From NCBI GenBank assembly GCA_030428835.1, contig JAUIEP010000009.1, forward strand, positions 1 to 64,000: 64,000 bases of DNA, written 5' to 3'. Both the position numbers and the translations under genes were made by a program. The stretch is from Gammaproteobacteria bacterium (lineage in GTDB: Bacteria > Pseudomonadota > Gammaproteobacteria > Pseudomonadales > Halieaceae). A model generated the notes under the pieces. That model saw only the letters and a program-made list of their open reading frames with translations. It ran no database searches and was not told the origin of the DNA. Shown one piece after another: positions 9,974 to 20,322 of the stretch. Every line of letters begins with the position of its first letter. Within the stretch, counting starts at the first letter, position 1.

Positions 9974-11359
9974 ATGGCACAAAGCGTCCTCATAGTCGAC
10001 GACGAGCCGGATATCCGCGAACTCCTCGACATTACCCTGTCGCGGATGGGTTTGGAGACGCACAGCGCCGCCACCCTGGCCGAGGCGCGCGACCTCGTCG
10101 CCTCGGTAGCACCCGATCTCTGCCTGACAGACATGCGCCTGCCGGACGGCAACGGCATCAGCCTGGTCGAGTACATCCAGGGCGAGTTCTCCCACATCCC
10201 CGTGGCGATGATCACCGCCCACGGCAGCGTGGAAACCGCCATCACCGCCCTCAAGGCGGGGGCCTTCGATTTCATCAGCAAACCGATAGAGCTCGACAAC
10301 CTGCGCAATCTCGTGAGTTCCGCGCTGCAGCTCGAGGGCGACACCAGCGCCGCCGAGCACGCGGTGGACGAGGAGCTGATCGGCAAGGCACCGGCCATCC
10401 AGACGCTGCGCAAGCAGATCGCCAAATTGGCGCGCAGCCAGGCGCCGGTGCATATCCATGGGGAATCGGGTAGCGGCAAGGAGGTCGTGGCCAGGCTCAT
10501 TCACAACAACGGACCGCGCGCGGCAGGTGCTTTTGTCGCGGTCAACTGCGGCGCAATCCCGCCGGAGCTGATGGAAAGCGAGTTGTTCGGGCACATGAAA
10601 GGCAGCTTCACCGGCGCCAGCCACGACAAGGTGGGCCTGTTCCAGGCGGCCGCTGGCGGCACCCTGTTTCTCGACGAGGTCGCCGATCTACCGCTTGCCA
10701 TGCAGGTCAAGTTGTTGCGCGCCATCCAGGAAAAATCGGTACGACCTGTTGGCGCCAGCAAGGAACAAAGCACAGACATCCGCCTCCTGAGCGCGACCCA
10801 CAAGGACCTGGCGGCCGAGGTGGAGGCAGGGCGGTTTCGCCAGGACCTGTACTACCGCATCAATGTGATCGACGTCTCGGTACCGGCCCTGCGCGAGCGA
10901 CTCGGGGACCTGCCCGCACTGACCGATAACATATTGCGCAAGATTGAGGGCGTCGACGGGCAGGCCGGTGCGAAACTCGACGCTTCGGCCCTCGCGGCCC
11001 TGGCCCGTTACAATTTTCCAGGCAACGTGCGCGAGCTGGAAAACATGCTGGAGCGAGCCCTGGCGCTGTCCGACGGCACCGTCATAACGGCGGATGACCT
11101 GCAGTTTTCCAGCAGCACGCCGCCCCCTGTGGCGAAGACGGAACCGGAAGAAGTCGCGACGAGCAGTACGGAACAACCGCGCGGCTGGGTGCGCGACGCC
11201 TACGGCGACCTGGAAGGCTACCTCGAGGACATCGAACGCGAGATCATCAGCGCCGCCCTCGAGGAATGTCGCTGGAACAAAACCGCGACCGCCAAGTTGC
11301 TCGGGGTCAGTTTTCGCAGCCTGCGCTACCGGCTGCAGAAACTGGATCTCGTTGACTGA
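9974..11359 (+). CDS. pilR: Sigma54-dependent response regulator PilR
   Basis: Receiver domain, AAA+ with GESGSGKEVVARLIH and ELFGHMKGSFTGA, Fis-type HTH. Confidence 0.95.
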   Translation: MAQSVLIVDDEPDIRELLDITLSRMGLETHSAATLAEARDLVASVAPDLCLTDMRLPDGNGISLVEYIQGEFSHIPVAMITAHGSVETAITALKAGAFDFISKPIELDNLRNLVSSALQLEGDTSAAEHAVDEELIGKAPAIQTLRKQIAKLARSQAPVHIHGESGSGKEVVARLIHNNGPRAAGAFVAVNCGAIPPELMESELFGHMKGSFTGASHDKVGLFQAAAGGTLFLDEVADLPLAMQVKLLRAIQEKSVRPVGASKEQSTDIRLLSATHKDLAAEVEAGRFRQDLYYRINVIDVSVPALRERLGDLPALTDNILRKIEGVDGQAGAKLDASALAALARYNFPGNVRELENMLERALALSDGTVITADDLQFSSSTPPPVAKTEPEEVATSSTEQPRGWVRDAYGDLEGYLEDIEREIISAALEECRWNKTATAKLLGVSFRSLRYRLQKLDLVD

Positions 11360-11364
11360 CGGAA

Positions 11365-11841
11365 TCACCAGCACTCGCCCGGGAGCCCCGGGCCACCACT
11401 GCCCTTGACCCCCAGCCTGTCCAGCGACAGCGTGCCGCACCGCGTGTCGTGGCGCTGCCGGTGTTGCGGCACGGCCAGGAGGATGTAACCCCGCTCGTGG
11501 CTCCGCAATTCCACGAGGTACACGCTGCCGGGTGAATCGCCGGCAATCGGAACGCCACGGCCATCGATCGCGGTCCGTCCGGCGGGTACACCCAACTGCG
11601 CGAGGCTCGTCGCCGGCTGGCGATGGGCCTGGATGAACTGCTGCTGGCGCATGTGCAGTTGCAGCAGGTATGCCTGCGCCAGCCGCCGCTGCGCGACCAG
11701 CACATGCTGCCGGTAACCCGGCAGTGACAGCAGGAGCAGGAGCGACAGGATCACCAGGACGACGAGAATCTCGACGAGCGTCACGCCCCGCGGAGCGCAC
11801 TCAGAGCGGATCGGTCGCCGGAAATCGCCAGTAAACGCCAT
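11365..11841 (-). CDS. pilE: Type IV pilin-like minor pilin (PilE type)
   Basis: Prepilin motif RGVTLVEILVVLVILSLLLLLSLPGYRQH; last gene of a minor-pilin operon. Confidence 0.75.
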   Translation of the reverse strand: MAFTGDFRRPIRSECAPRGVTLVEILVVLVILSLLLLLSLPGYRQHVLVAQRRLAQAYLLQLHMRQQQFIQAHRQPATSLAQLGVPAGRTAIDGRGVPIAGDSPGSVYLVELRSHERGYILLAVPQHRQRHDTRCGTLSLDRLGVKGSGGPGLPGECW

Positions 11842-12391
11842 ACAACTCCCCCGCGCGGTCACCCCCGGGAGGCGTGGCACCCTCCGCTGCGGGCAGGCCG
11901 AGCATCACACCGCGCACCGCCGTGCCTTGCGCCCCGTCCTGGACCACTTCCACGCGCACCTCGAACAGCGCGAACGGCGCACCCGCGGCAGATACCTCGC
12001 CACCGCCGAGCGGCACGCCCTCGAGCGTCGCGGGAGCGCGACGGACAACGCGGTACTCTATCCCGGCCCCCGCCAATTCCTCCGGCAGGGCGGCGAGTCC
12101 GCCACTGTCGCACCCCGCGCCGGCGCTCGCCGCGAAACAGCGCACAGCACCCACCGGCGAGGCAGGGTCGAAATTGGCACCGTACCGCGCGACCTCACTC
12201 GCCACCGCGCGGGCACGAACCAGCGCCTGCGCCGCGAACAGTTCATTGTTCGCCATGTGCAACTGTTGCGTGGACGATTCCACGACGGACGTCGCCACCA
12301 GGGCGAGCAGGAACAGGTAGATGAGCGCGAGCAGCAGGATGGCGCCGCGCATGCGCGCGATTCGTCGCATCGCCCTAATCCGCGCGTTCAA
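11801..12391 (-). CDS. pilX: Minor pilin assembly protein PilX-like
   Basis: RMRGAILLLALIYLFLLALVATSVVESSTQQLHMANNELFAAQA. Confidence 0.8.
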   Translation of the reverse strand: MNARIRAMRRIARMRGAILLLALIYLFLLALVATSVVESSTQQLHMANNELFAAQALVRARAVASEVARYGANFDPASPVGAVRCFAASAGAGCDSGGLAALPEELAGAGIEYRVVRRAPATLEGVPLGGGEVSAAGAPFALFEVRVEVVQDGAQGTAVRGVMLGLPAAEGATPPGGDRAGELYGVYWRFPATDPL

Positions 12392-13349
12392 GGCGGCGCG
12401 TTGCGCGGTCCAGCGCGACGGTCTGGCTCAGCACCCTGCGCAGGAAGCCGTCATCGCGGGCCGGAACGTGCAGCGCGCCCAGGGTATAGCCGACACGCTC
12501 CCGGTGGCCACTCACCGGCAGGATGCTGCGCGCCAGCAGGTGCACCCGCGCGGCGACGACCCGGTCCAGGTCAGTGCCTGCGGGCGCCGGGACGAATTGC
12601 TCCGCGGTACCGTCGCCGTCCGCATCGACACCGTACTCGACCTGCAGGTGTTCGATACCCTCCACCAGGCAACGCGCCAGCATACGATTCCCGGCGAGCG
12701 TCTCGGTGCAAAGCTGTGGTACACCTTCCGCACCGCGCTGCACGGCATAGATGCGGGCCACCGCCGGCCACAGGCTGACACCGGCTGCCGCATAGGACCC
12801 CGCCGCGATATCCCGGGGGCGGAGCTGTTCCCAGCGCAGCGGCACGCCGTCCTCCACCCGCAGGTACCAGTTCAACACCGTCGAGGACGTGAGCGAGGGC
12901 GCGGGGACACCCGCCAACTGGGCTGGCGTCGCGGCCACCCGGCGCAATGCGAGCAGGTCATTCCCAGGGCGCAGGTTATCCGGGTCGATGCAGTCCAGCG
13001 GTTGCCCGGTGACCGTGACCGGCACCCCGCCCGCCGCCCAGTCGTCGACCACATCCAGTGGCACGTCGGAGGCGAGCGCCCACGGGGCAGCGCCACAATC
13101 CACCGCTACCGTTGGTGCCGGGGGTAGCGCCGCACCCGGTATGCCGGCATGAAACCCGGCCATCGCAAGGTCGCGTGTCACCAGGCGCAGCGCGTGCCGC
13201 CCGTTCTCCTGCAGGCGCGCGAGCTCCTGCGAATAGAAGTGATGGCGGCGGCTGTTGGCGTACGTCGCGACCATGGCGGCACTGAGCGACACACCCAGCG
13301 CGAGCGCGATCAGCAGTTCGACCAGCGTCAGGCCGCTCCGGCGGTTCAC
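12375..13349 (-). CDS. pilW: Minor pilin PilW-like
   Basis: GTG start at 13349: MNRRSGLTLVELLIALALGVSLSAAMVATYANSRRHHFYSQELARLQENGRHALRLVTRDLAMAGF. Confidence 0.85.
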   Translation of the reverse strand: MNRRSGLTLVELLIALALGVSLSAAMVATYANSRRHHFYSQELARLQENGRHALRLVTRDLAMAGFHAGIPGAALPPAPTVAVDCGAAPWALASDVPLDVVDDWAAGGVPVTVTGQPLDCIDPDNLRPGNDLLALRRVAATPAQLAGVPAPSLTSSTVLNWYLRVEDGVPLRWEQLRPRDIAAGSYAAAGVSLWPAVARIYAVQRGAEGVPQLCTETLAGNRMLARCLVEGIEHLQVEYGVDADGDGTAEQFVPAPAGTDLDRVVAARVHLLARSILPVSGHRERVGYTLGALHVPARDDGFLRRVLSQTVALDRATRRLERAD

Positions 13350-13927
13350 GTGACGCTCGCGAGCCGGGCCGAAAACACGACCTGGCGCCTGCCCGGATTC
13401 TCCGGCGGCGCACCATCCGCACCGCAATGCACGGCCCCGGCGCCCGGCTCCCCGACGCGCCCCTGCCAGGTGAGTGTTACCGTGACCTCCCGCCCCGCTC
13501 GCTGGACACATGCCCGGGCGCCGTGCAGTCGCCCGAGGCGGCTGGCGCCGGCCACACCGGTCACGGCACCCAACCCGGACGCGACCTCCCACAGGTCGTA
13601 ATGCGCAAGTTCGATCGGCGTGCAGGGTGCGTGGCGACAATCGACCTCGGGCGTATGTGCCGGTCCCGCTACCAGGTCGGTCGCGGCGTACTCATCAACG
13701 GCGCGCGGATTTGCCTCGACCCGCGCGAGCAGGTCCTGCGCCAGCACCAGGGCCACCGTGTGCTGCAGCGCGCTGTGCGTCGCGCGCTGGCCCGCGATCT
13801 GGCTGGAGAGGAGGCCCAGGACACCGGCTGAAAACAACAGGAGCGCAACAAGGAACTCCGCCAGGCCGACGCCTGCTGCACGGCCCGCTTTCCGCCGCGC
13901 TCCCCGTTTCACTACGCGCCCGCGCAC
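13346..13927 (-). CDS. pilV: Minor pilin PilV-like
   Basis: GVGLAEFLVALLLFSAGVLGLLSSQ; 4-bp overlap with pilW. Confidence 0.82.
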   Translation of the reverse strand: MRGRVVKRGARRKAGRAAGVGLAEFLVALLLFSAGVLGLLSSQIAGQRATHSALQHTVALVLAQDLLARVEANPRAVDEYAATDLVAGPAHTPEVDCRHAPCTPIELAHYDLWEVASGLGAVTGVAGASRLGRLHGARACVQRAGREVTVTLTWQGRVGEPGAGAVHCGADGAPPENPGRRQVVFSARLASVT

Positions 13928-14466
13928 GGTGCATCACCCTCATGCAAACGGGCGCGGCCCGCGATATTGATCACCACCGCGCGCGGCGCGATCGCGCTGC
14001 CCGCGGGGGGACAAACCATCAAGGTCTGGTTGCTGCGGGACGTGCCGTCCGGCAGAAAGTTGATAGCGCGCTCGGCATACCCCGTGCCGGCGCCGTTTCG
14101 CACGCTGAAGCCGTGCGGGACACCGGAAAAAATGTGCAGGACCTCGTCGCTGCCCGCATCCACGCTGCGATCGCGATCGACATTGGCGAAGATCATCCAG
14201 CCCTGGGCGTAGTCGCCGGCGCAACTGGCTTCGCCCGAGTGGGCGATGAGCGACGGACAGAGCGTCACGGGAACGCTGCGCAAAACCGCCTCGCTACGCG
14301 CCAGGTTAATGGCGGACAACAGCCGCGTCGATTCGACGCCGACGCGCACGCGGTGCAGGACACTGGTCATGAGCGGCGCCGCGGCAGCCAGCGACAGCGC
14401 CGCGATGAGCATCACCACGAGCAGTTCGATCAGGGTAAAACCCCGCGACCGGGGTAAGGCAGACAT
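13912..14466 (-). CDS. fimT: GspH/FimT-family minor pilin
   Basis: SRGFTLIELLVVMLIAALSLAAAAPLMTSV ... INLARSEAVLRSVPVTLCPS. Confidence 0.85.
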   Translation of the reverse strand: MSALPRSRGFTLIELLVVMLIAALSLAAAAPLMTSVLHRVRVGVESTRLLSAINLARSEAVLRSVPVTLCPSLIAHSGEASCAGDYAQGWMIFANVDRDRSVDAGSDEVLHIFSGVPHGFSVRNGAGTGYAERAINFLPDGTSRSNQTLMVCPPAGSAIAPRAVVINIAGRARLHEGDAPCAGA

Positions 14467-14593
14467 CCTGTCCACGACACACCTCCTTGGTGCCACCAGC
14501 ATAGCAACGTCCGGCGGAGATACCAGCGCCTGCCGTTATCTGGCCGAATCTGGCGGGATGGGATGCGTGACCGGGGTTCGGTCGAATGTCGTC

Positions 14594-15544
14594 CTAGAGG
14601 TTTACCGCGTCGATGCGCAGTTCTCTCGGCAGGGAAAAGGTCACGTTCTCCGGGCGGCCCGCCACTTCCTGCGGCGGGTCTGCGCCGAGCGCACAGAGTC
14701 CCTCGACCACTTCCCGCACCAGCACCTCGGGCGCGGAGGCGCCGGCGGTGACGCCGATGCGCGTCTTGCCCTCGAGCCAGCGCGGGTCGATGTCACCCGC
14801 GCCGTCCAGCAGGTGGGCCTCCGCGCCCATACGCTCGGCGAGTTCGCGCAGGCGGTTGGAGTTGGAGCTGTTGGGCGAGCCCACCACCAGCAACAGGTCG
14901 CAGCGCTGCGCGAGCTGCTTGACCGCGTCCTGGCGGTTCTGCGTGGCGTAGCAGATGTCGTCCTTGCGCGGACCCTCGATGTTCGGGAAGCGCGCGCGCA
15001 GCGCGTCGATCACGCGCGCCGTGTCGTCCATCGAGAGGGTCGTCTGGGTCACGTAGGCCAGGTTATCCGGGTCGCGCACCTCGAGACTGCCGGCCTGTTG
15101 GTCATCCTCCACCAGGTAGATTTCCCCGCCAGCGCTGCGGTCGTACTGCCCCATGGTGCCCTCGACCTCGGGGTGACCGCGGTGGCCGATGAGGATGCAC
15201 TCGCGCCCCTGCAGGCTGAGGCTGGCGACCTCCACGTGCACCTTGGTCACCAGCGGGCAGGTCGCGTCGAACACCTTGAGGGAGCGTTGGCCCGCCTCCT
15301 GGCGCACAGCCTTGGAGACACCGTGGGCACTGAAGATCACGATGCAGTCGTCCGGCACCTCGTGCAGCTCGTCGACGAAAATGGCGCCGCGATCGCGCAG
15401 GTCATCAACCACGAAACGGTTGTGCACTACCTCGTGGCGCACGTAGATAGGGGCGCCGAATACCTCGAGGGCCCTGTTCACGATGTCTATCGCCCTGTCG
15501 ACGCCGGCGCAGAAACCGCGGGGATTGGCCAGTTGAATTTCCAT
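14594..15544 (-). CDS. ispH: 4-hydroxy-3-methylbut-2-enyl diphosphate reductase
   Basis: [42 protein letters not shown] start; conserved cysteines. Confidence 0.96.
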   Translation of the reverse strand: MEIQLANPRGFCAGVDRAIDIVNRALEVFGAPIYVRHEVVHNRFVVDDLRDRGAIFVDELHEVPDDCIVIFSAHGVSKAVRQEAGQRSLKVFDATCPLVTKVHVEVASLSLQGRECILIGHRGHPEVEGTMGQYDRSAGGEIYLVEDDQQAGSLEVRDPDNLAYVTQTTLSMDDTARVIDALRARFPNIEGPRKDDICYATQNRQDAVKQLAQRCDLLLVVGSPNSSNSNRLRELAERMGAEAHLLDGAGDIDPRWLEGKTRIGVTAGASAPEVLVREVVEGLCALGADPPQEVAGRPENVTFSLPRELRIDAVNL

Positions 15545-15575
15545 GCTGTCCTGTCGTACCGGGGTCCGGGCCCGC

Positions 15576-16025
15576 TCAGTGCAGTTCCGCCGGCTCGACC
15601 CGGTGAATGAGTACGTCAAACAGTATTGTACGCCCGGACAGCGGGTGGTTGAAATCCACCGTCACCTCGTCGTCGTCAAACGCGACGATCATGCCGGGCA
15701 ACTCGCCCCCGGAGGAGTCGGCAAAGGAGTACACCAGGCCGACCTGCAGGTCGCCGTCGCCGTCGAAGCGGTCCCGCGCCACCCGCTGGACATTGTTCTC
15801 GTTGGGCTGGCCGAAGGCGTTCTCCGGCTCGACGGTGAACATCTGGCGATCACCCGCATTCAACCCGAATAGGAGTCGTTCGAACCCGGGCAGCAGGCTG
15901 CCGTCGCCGATAACGAAATCCACGGGCTCACCCCCGAAGTTGGTATCGACCTCCGAGCCGTCCTCCAGGCTCACGGAAAAATTCAGGAACACGCGCGTGC
16001 CTTCGCTGACGGGTACACTGCTCAC
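15576..16025 (-). CDS. fkpB: FKBP-type peptidyl-prolyl isomerase (SlpA/FkpB)
   Basis: FKBP fold with [23 protein letters not shown]; between ispH and lspA. Confidence 0.88.
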   Translation of the reverse strand: MSSVPVSEGTRVFLNFSVSLEDGSEVDTNFGGEPVDFVIGDGSLLPGFERLLFGLNAGDRQMFTVEPENAFGQPNENNVQRVARDRFDGDGDLQVGLVYSFADSSGGELPGMIVAFDDDEVTVDFNHPLSGRTILFDVLIHRVEPAELH

Positions 16026-16516
16026 GCGGTCGCCTCCCGGGCGTCGCGGTGCAGCAGGCTGTCGAGAATCATGCATGCGGCGCCCACGCTGATGGCCGAA
16101 TCGGCGAGGTTGAATGCCGGAAAATAGTAGCCCCCGTAGTGCACGGAGATGAAATCGACCACGTAGCCGAGGGTGACGCGGTCGTACAGGTTGCCCAGCG
16201 CTCCCGCGAGGATAAGCGCGACGGAGAACGCCAGCAGTCGCTGGTTGCGCGGCATGACGAACAGCCAGATGATGAGCGCGACACTGACGCCCGAAGCGAC
16301 AATGGTGAAAAAGTAGCGCTGCCAGCCGCCGGCCTGGTCGAGGAAGCTGAAGGCGGCGCCCGTGTTGTGCGCCAGGGTGAGATTGAACCAGGAGAACACT
16401 TCCTGCGGGCGGCCGTAATCGAGGTGGGCGCTGGCCAGGCCCTTCGTGTACTGGTCCAGGAGTATCAGCACGAGCGCAAGGCCGTACCAGGCGAACGCCA
16501 ACGTGCCGTTACGCAA
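16022..16516 (-). CDS. lspA: Lipoprotein signal peptidase
   Basis: [48 protein letters not shown]; start (TTG 16516) uncertain. Confidence 0.9.
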   Translation of the reverse strand: MRNGTLAFAWYGLALVLILLDQYTKGLASAHLDYGRPQEVFSWFNLTLAHNTGAAFSFLDQAGGWQRYFFTIVASGVSVALIIWLFVMPRNQRLLAFSVALILAGALGNLYDRVTLGYVVDFISVHYGGYYFPAFNLADSAISVGAACMILDSLLHRDAREATA

Positions 16517-19313
16517 AGTGGCGCACCTCACCGGAACCGTCGACGTTCTCGACGCAGCGGCCGCACAGGGTCGGGTGAGCCGGGTGGGAGCCGACATCGG
16601 CGCGGCGGTGCCAGCAGCGCTCACACTTGTCATCGGCAGACACCGCGACACTCAGCTTCAATCCCGCAATACCGGTGGCGGCCGCGTCTTCACCCGCATC
16701 GTCCAGCGGCGCGACGACGGCGTCGGACGTGATGAGCACAAAGCGCAGTTCCTGCCCGAGTTCACGCAGTTGCGCCGCGAGCGCCGCATCGCAGTAGAGC
16801 GTCACCGCGGCGTCCAGGCCACCCTTCAACACGCCGGCGGCGCGCTGGTGTTCCATCTCGCGATTGACCGCGGAGCGCACCGCCATCACGCCCTGCCAGT
16901 AGGCATGGCCCATGGCGGCGTCATCCGCCTGTCGCGCGAGTCCCTCGTACCAGGTGACCAGCATCACCGACTCCGGCCGCTCGCCGGGCAGGTTCTCCCA
17001 GATCTCCTCGGCCGTGTAGCTGAGGATAGGCGCGATCCAGCGCACCAGGGCTTCAGCGATGTGATACATCGCGCTCTGCGCCGAGCGCCGGGCCACGCTG
17101 TCGGCCCGCGTGGTGTACTGGCGATCCTTGATGATGTCCAGGTAGATCCCGCCGAGGTCAGTGGCGCAGAAGTTATGCAGTTTCTGGTAGACCTGGTGAA
17201 AATGGTAGCCGCGATAGAGCGCCTCCAGTTCATCCTGCAGCCGCGCCGCCTGGTCGACCGCCCACTGGTCGAGGGGCAGCATGTCCGCGAACGGCACGGC
17301 GTCGCTGTGCGGGTCAAAGCCATTCAGGTTGGACAACAGGAAGCGCGCGGTGTTGCGAATGCGCCGGTAGGAATCGGCCGTGCGCTTGAGGATCTCGTCG
17401 CTGACCGCGACTTCGCCGCGGTAGTCCGTCGCCGCCACCCACAGGCGCAGGATATCGGCGCCCAGATCGTTCATGACTTTCATCGCGGGCACGATATTGC
17501 CGAGCGACTTGGACATCTTGCGCCCCTCGCCGTCCACGGTGAAGCCGTGGGTGAGCACCGTGCGGTACGGCGCCTCTCCCTCGATCGCCATCGCGGTCAG
17601 CAGCGAGGACTGGAACCAGCCGCGGTGCTGGTCGGAACCCTCCAGGTACAGGTCGGCCGGGAACTGCAAATCCGCGCGCTTGTTCAGCACGCAAGCGTGG
17701 GTCACGCCGGAGTCGAACCAGACATCGAGGGTGTCGGTGACCTTCTCGTAGTCCACGGCCTCCGCGCCGAGCAACTCCGCGGGGTCGAGGTCGAACCAGG
17801 CATCGATGCCCGCCTCCTCGATCTTCAGCGCGACCTGCTCCATCAGCTCGCTCGTGCGCGGGTGCAACTCGCCCGATTCGCGGTGCAGGAACAGCGTGAT
17901 GGGAACACCCCAGGTGCGCTGCCGCGAGATGCACCAGTCCGGGCGGTTGCCCAGCATCGCATCGATGCGCGCCTTGCCCCACTCCGGCAGCCAGGTCACC
18001 TTCTCGACCGCGTCTTTCGCGCTGTCCAGCAGCCCGTTCTGCTGCATGCTGACGAACCACTGGGGCGTCGCGCGGAAAATAATCGGCGTCTTGTGGCGCC
18101 AGCAGTGCGGATAGGAGTGCTCGTAGCGCTCGTGATGCAACAGCGCGCCCCGCTCGGCCAGCAGTTCGATGATGGCGTCGTTGGCCTTCAACACGTGCTG
18201 GCCGCCGAACAGCGGTGTGTCGGGCAGGTAGACGCCGTTGCCGCCCACCGGGTTGTAGACCTCGAGGTCGTACCGCTGGCCCACGACAAAGTCGTCCTGG
18301 CCGTGCCCGGGCGCCGTGTGCACGGCGCCCGTACCGGCCTCGGTGGTGACGTGGTCGCCAAGGATCACAGGCACCTCGATGTCCAGGAAGCAGTGCCGCA
18401 GCAACTGGTGCTCAAGCGCGACACCCTTGCAGCGCCCCAGCACCTTGACGCCGTCGAGTCCGAAGCGGGCGGCACACGCCTCCGCCAGCTCCTGCGCAAC
18501 CAGCAGCGCGCGTTCGCCCGCGTCGAGCAGCACGTATTCAAGCTCCGGATGCAGGCACACGGCGCGGTTGGCTGGCAGTGTCCACGGCGTGGTGGTCCAG
18601 ATGGGGATCGCGATTTCACCCGGGAAGTTCGCGCCGCAGGCGGCGTTGATGGCCGCCGCGTCCACCGCGGTGAAGGCCACGTCGATGGCCGGGGACACCT
18701 TGTCGGCGTATTCCACCTCGGCCTCGGCGAGGGCGGAACCACAGTCCATGCACCAGTGCACCGGCTTGAAGCCCTTGTGCAGGTGGCCGTTGGCGACGAT
18801 CGCCTGCAGCGCACGCACGATGTTCGCCTCGAAGACGTAATTCATCGTGAGGTAGGGGTTCTCCCATTCGCCCAGCACACCCATGCGCATGAAGACCTCG
18901 CGCTGGGCGTCCACCTGCGAGGTGGCGTATTCCCGGCACTTCTGGCGAAACTGGGCGGGCGTCACCTTGTTGCCGGGCTTACCTACCTTCTTCTCGACAT
19001 TCAGCTCGATGGGCAGGCCGTGACAGTCCCAGCCCGGGACATAGGGGGCGTCGAAGCCGTCGAGCGTGCGTGAGCGCACGATGATGTCCTTGAGGATCTT
19101 GTTGACCGCGTGACCGACATGCAGGTCGCCGTTGGCGTATGGCGGGCCGTCGTGCAGCACAAATTTCGGGCGCCCCGCGCTGGCCTCGCGGATCTTCGCG
19201 TACAGGCCGGAATCCTGCCACTGCTTTAGGCGCGCGGGCTCGCGCTGGGCGAGACTCGCTTTCATGGGGAATGCCGTCTGCGGCAGGTTCAGTGTGTCTT
19301 TGTAATCACTCAT
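16509..19313 (-). CDS. ileS: Isoleucyl-tRNA synthetase
   Basis: 934 aa; [22 protein letters not shown] (HIGH), KMSKSLGN (KMSKS), C-terminal Zn-binding cysteines. Confidence 0.98.
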   Translation of the reverse strand: MSDYKDTLNLPQTAFPMKASLAQREPARLKQWQDSGLYAKIREASAGRPKFVLHDGPPYANGDLHVGHAVNKILKDIIVRSRTLDGFDAPYVPGWDCHGLPIELNVEKKVGKPGNKVTPAQFRQKCREYATSQVDAQREVFMRMGVLGEWENPYLTMNYVFEANIVRALQAIVANGHLHKGFKPVHWCMDCGSALAEAEVEYADKVSPAIDVAFTAVDAAAINAACGANFPGEIAIPIWTTTPWTLPANRAVCLHPELEYVLLDAGERALLVAQELAEACAARFGLDGVKVLGRCKGVALEHQLLRHCFLDIEVPVILGDHVTTEAGTGAVHTAPGHGQDDFVVGQRYDLEVYNPVGGNGVYLPDTPLFGGQHVLKANDAIIELLAERGALLHHERYEHSYPHCWRHKTPIIFRATPQWFVSMQQNGLLDSAKDAVEKVTWLPEWGKARIDAMLGNRPDWCISRQRTWGVPITLFLHRESGELHPRTSELMEQVALKIEEAGIDAWFDLDPAELLGAEAVDYEKVTDTLDVWFDSGVTHACVLNKRADLQFPADLYLEGSDQHRGWFQSSLLTAMAIEGEAPYRTVLTHGFTVDGEGRKMSKSLGNIVPAMKVMNDLGADILRLWVAATDYRGEVAVSDEILKRTADSYRRIRNTARFLLSNLNGFDPHSDAVPFADMLPLDQWAVDQAARLQDELEALYRGYHFHQVYQKLHNFCATDLGGIYLDIIKDRQYTTRADSVARRSAQSAMYHIAEALVRWIAPILSYTAEEIWENLPGERPESVMLVTWYEGLARQADDAAMGHAYWQGVMAVRSAVNREMEHQRAAGVLKGGLDAAVTLYCDAALAAQLRELGQELRFVLITSDAVVAPLDDAGEDAAATGIAGLKLSVAVSADDKCERCWHRRADVGSHPAHPTLCGRCVENVDGSGEVRHFA

Positions 19314-19321
19314 ACCGTTTC

Positions 19322-20263
19322 TTAACGTGTACCGGCGCGGGCAAACCAGTCCCGTGCCGCTTCGATGTCCCGCCCGATCTGCTCCCTGAGCGCCGCGACG
19401 GAATCAAACTTGCGCTCGTCCCGCAGCTTGCTGCGAAAGGTCACCTCGATGTGCCTGCCGTAGAGCTGCACCTCGCGGTCGAGCAGGTGCACCTCCAGAT
19501 TGGCCTTGATGCTGTCGTTCACCGTGGGCCGCACACCCACGTTGGCCACGCCCTGCACGCCTGCGAGTCCCGCCCCGCTCACCTCCACCGCGAACACACC
19601 CGAGAGCGGCGAGCGCAGTCGCCGCAGCTCGAGGTTCGCCGTCGGCACACCGATGCTACGCCCCAGCTGGCGGCCGTAGATCACCCGGCCACTGATGCTG
19701 TAGGGGCGACCCAGCAGCGCCTCGGCCTCCGCGAAATCCGCCCTCTCAAGCGCCTCGCGGATGCGCGTGCTGCTGACGCGCTCGCCGGCGATCTCCAGGG
19801 TCGGCGTGGGGCCCGCGTCGTAACCGTGGCGTTTGCCCTCACGCTGGATAAAGGCCACGTCGCCCTGCCGGCCGGCGCCGAAGCGAAAATCATCGCCCAG
19901 GACCACGTAACGGACACCGAGTCCGGCGACGAAGATGTCGTCGATAAACCGCTGCGCGGACATGCCGCGCAACTGTTCGTTGAACCGGATGCGCAGGACC
20001 CGGTCGACCCCGAGCTCGGCGAGGGCCATCACCTTCTCCCTGAAACTCATGATGCGGGCGGGCGCCTGTAGCGGGGAGAAGTACTCCCGCGGCAGGGGCT
20101 CGAACACTATGATCAGCGAGGGCAGCTTGAACTCGCGCGCCTTGTCCAGCAGGTGGCGGATCACCGCCTGGTGCCCCAGGTGCACACCGTCGAAGGCCCC
20201 GATCGTCGCGACACAACCCAAGTGTCTCGGCCGCAGGTTGTGCAGGCCTCGAATCAGTTCCAT
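19322..20263 (-). CDS. ribF: Bifunctional riboflavin kinase/FAD synthetase
   Basis: [42 protein letters not shown]. Confidence 0.96.
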   Translation of the reverse strand: MELIRGLHNLRPRHLGCVATIGAFDGVHLGHQAVIRHLLDKAREFKLPSLIIVFEPLPREYFSPLQAPARIMSFREKVMALAELGVDRVLRIRFNEQLRGMSAQRFIDDIFVAGLGVRYVVLGDDFRFGAGRQGDVAFIQREGKRHGYDAGPTPTLEIAGERVSSTRIREALERADFAEAEALLGRPYSISGRVIYGRQLGRSIGVPTANLELRRLRSPLSGVFAVEVSGAGLAGVQGVANVGVRPTVNDSIKANLEVHLLDREVQLYGRHIEVTFRSKLRDERKFDSVAALREQIGRDIEAARDWFARAGTR

Positions 20264-20322
20264 GCGGTGAATGTGCCCGGGCAGACCAAACGGGGAAGTA
20301 TAACGACTTTACCCCCGCTAGC

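Noticed and set aside
9974-11359. PilR considered as a regulator of the 31-64 kb block
   Set aside because: It is directly linked to pilS and the pilin operon; no sigma54 -24/-12 site was identified in the block.
16446-19073. 875-aa plus-strand ORF antisense to ileS
   Set aside because: Antisense shadow of the ileS gene in high-GC DNA; Arg/His/Gln/Val-rich low-information translation with no recognisable motif.
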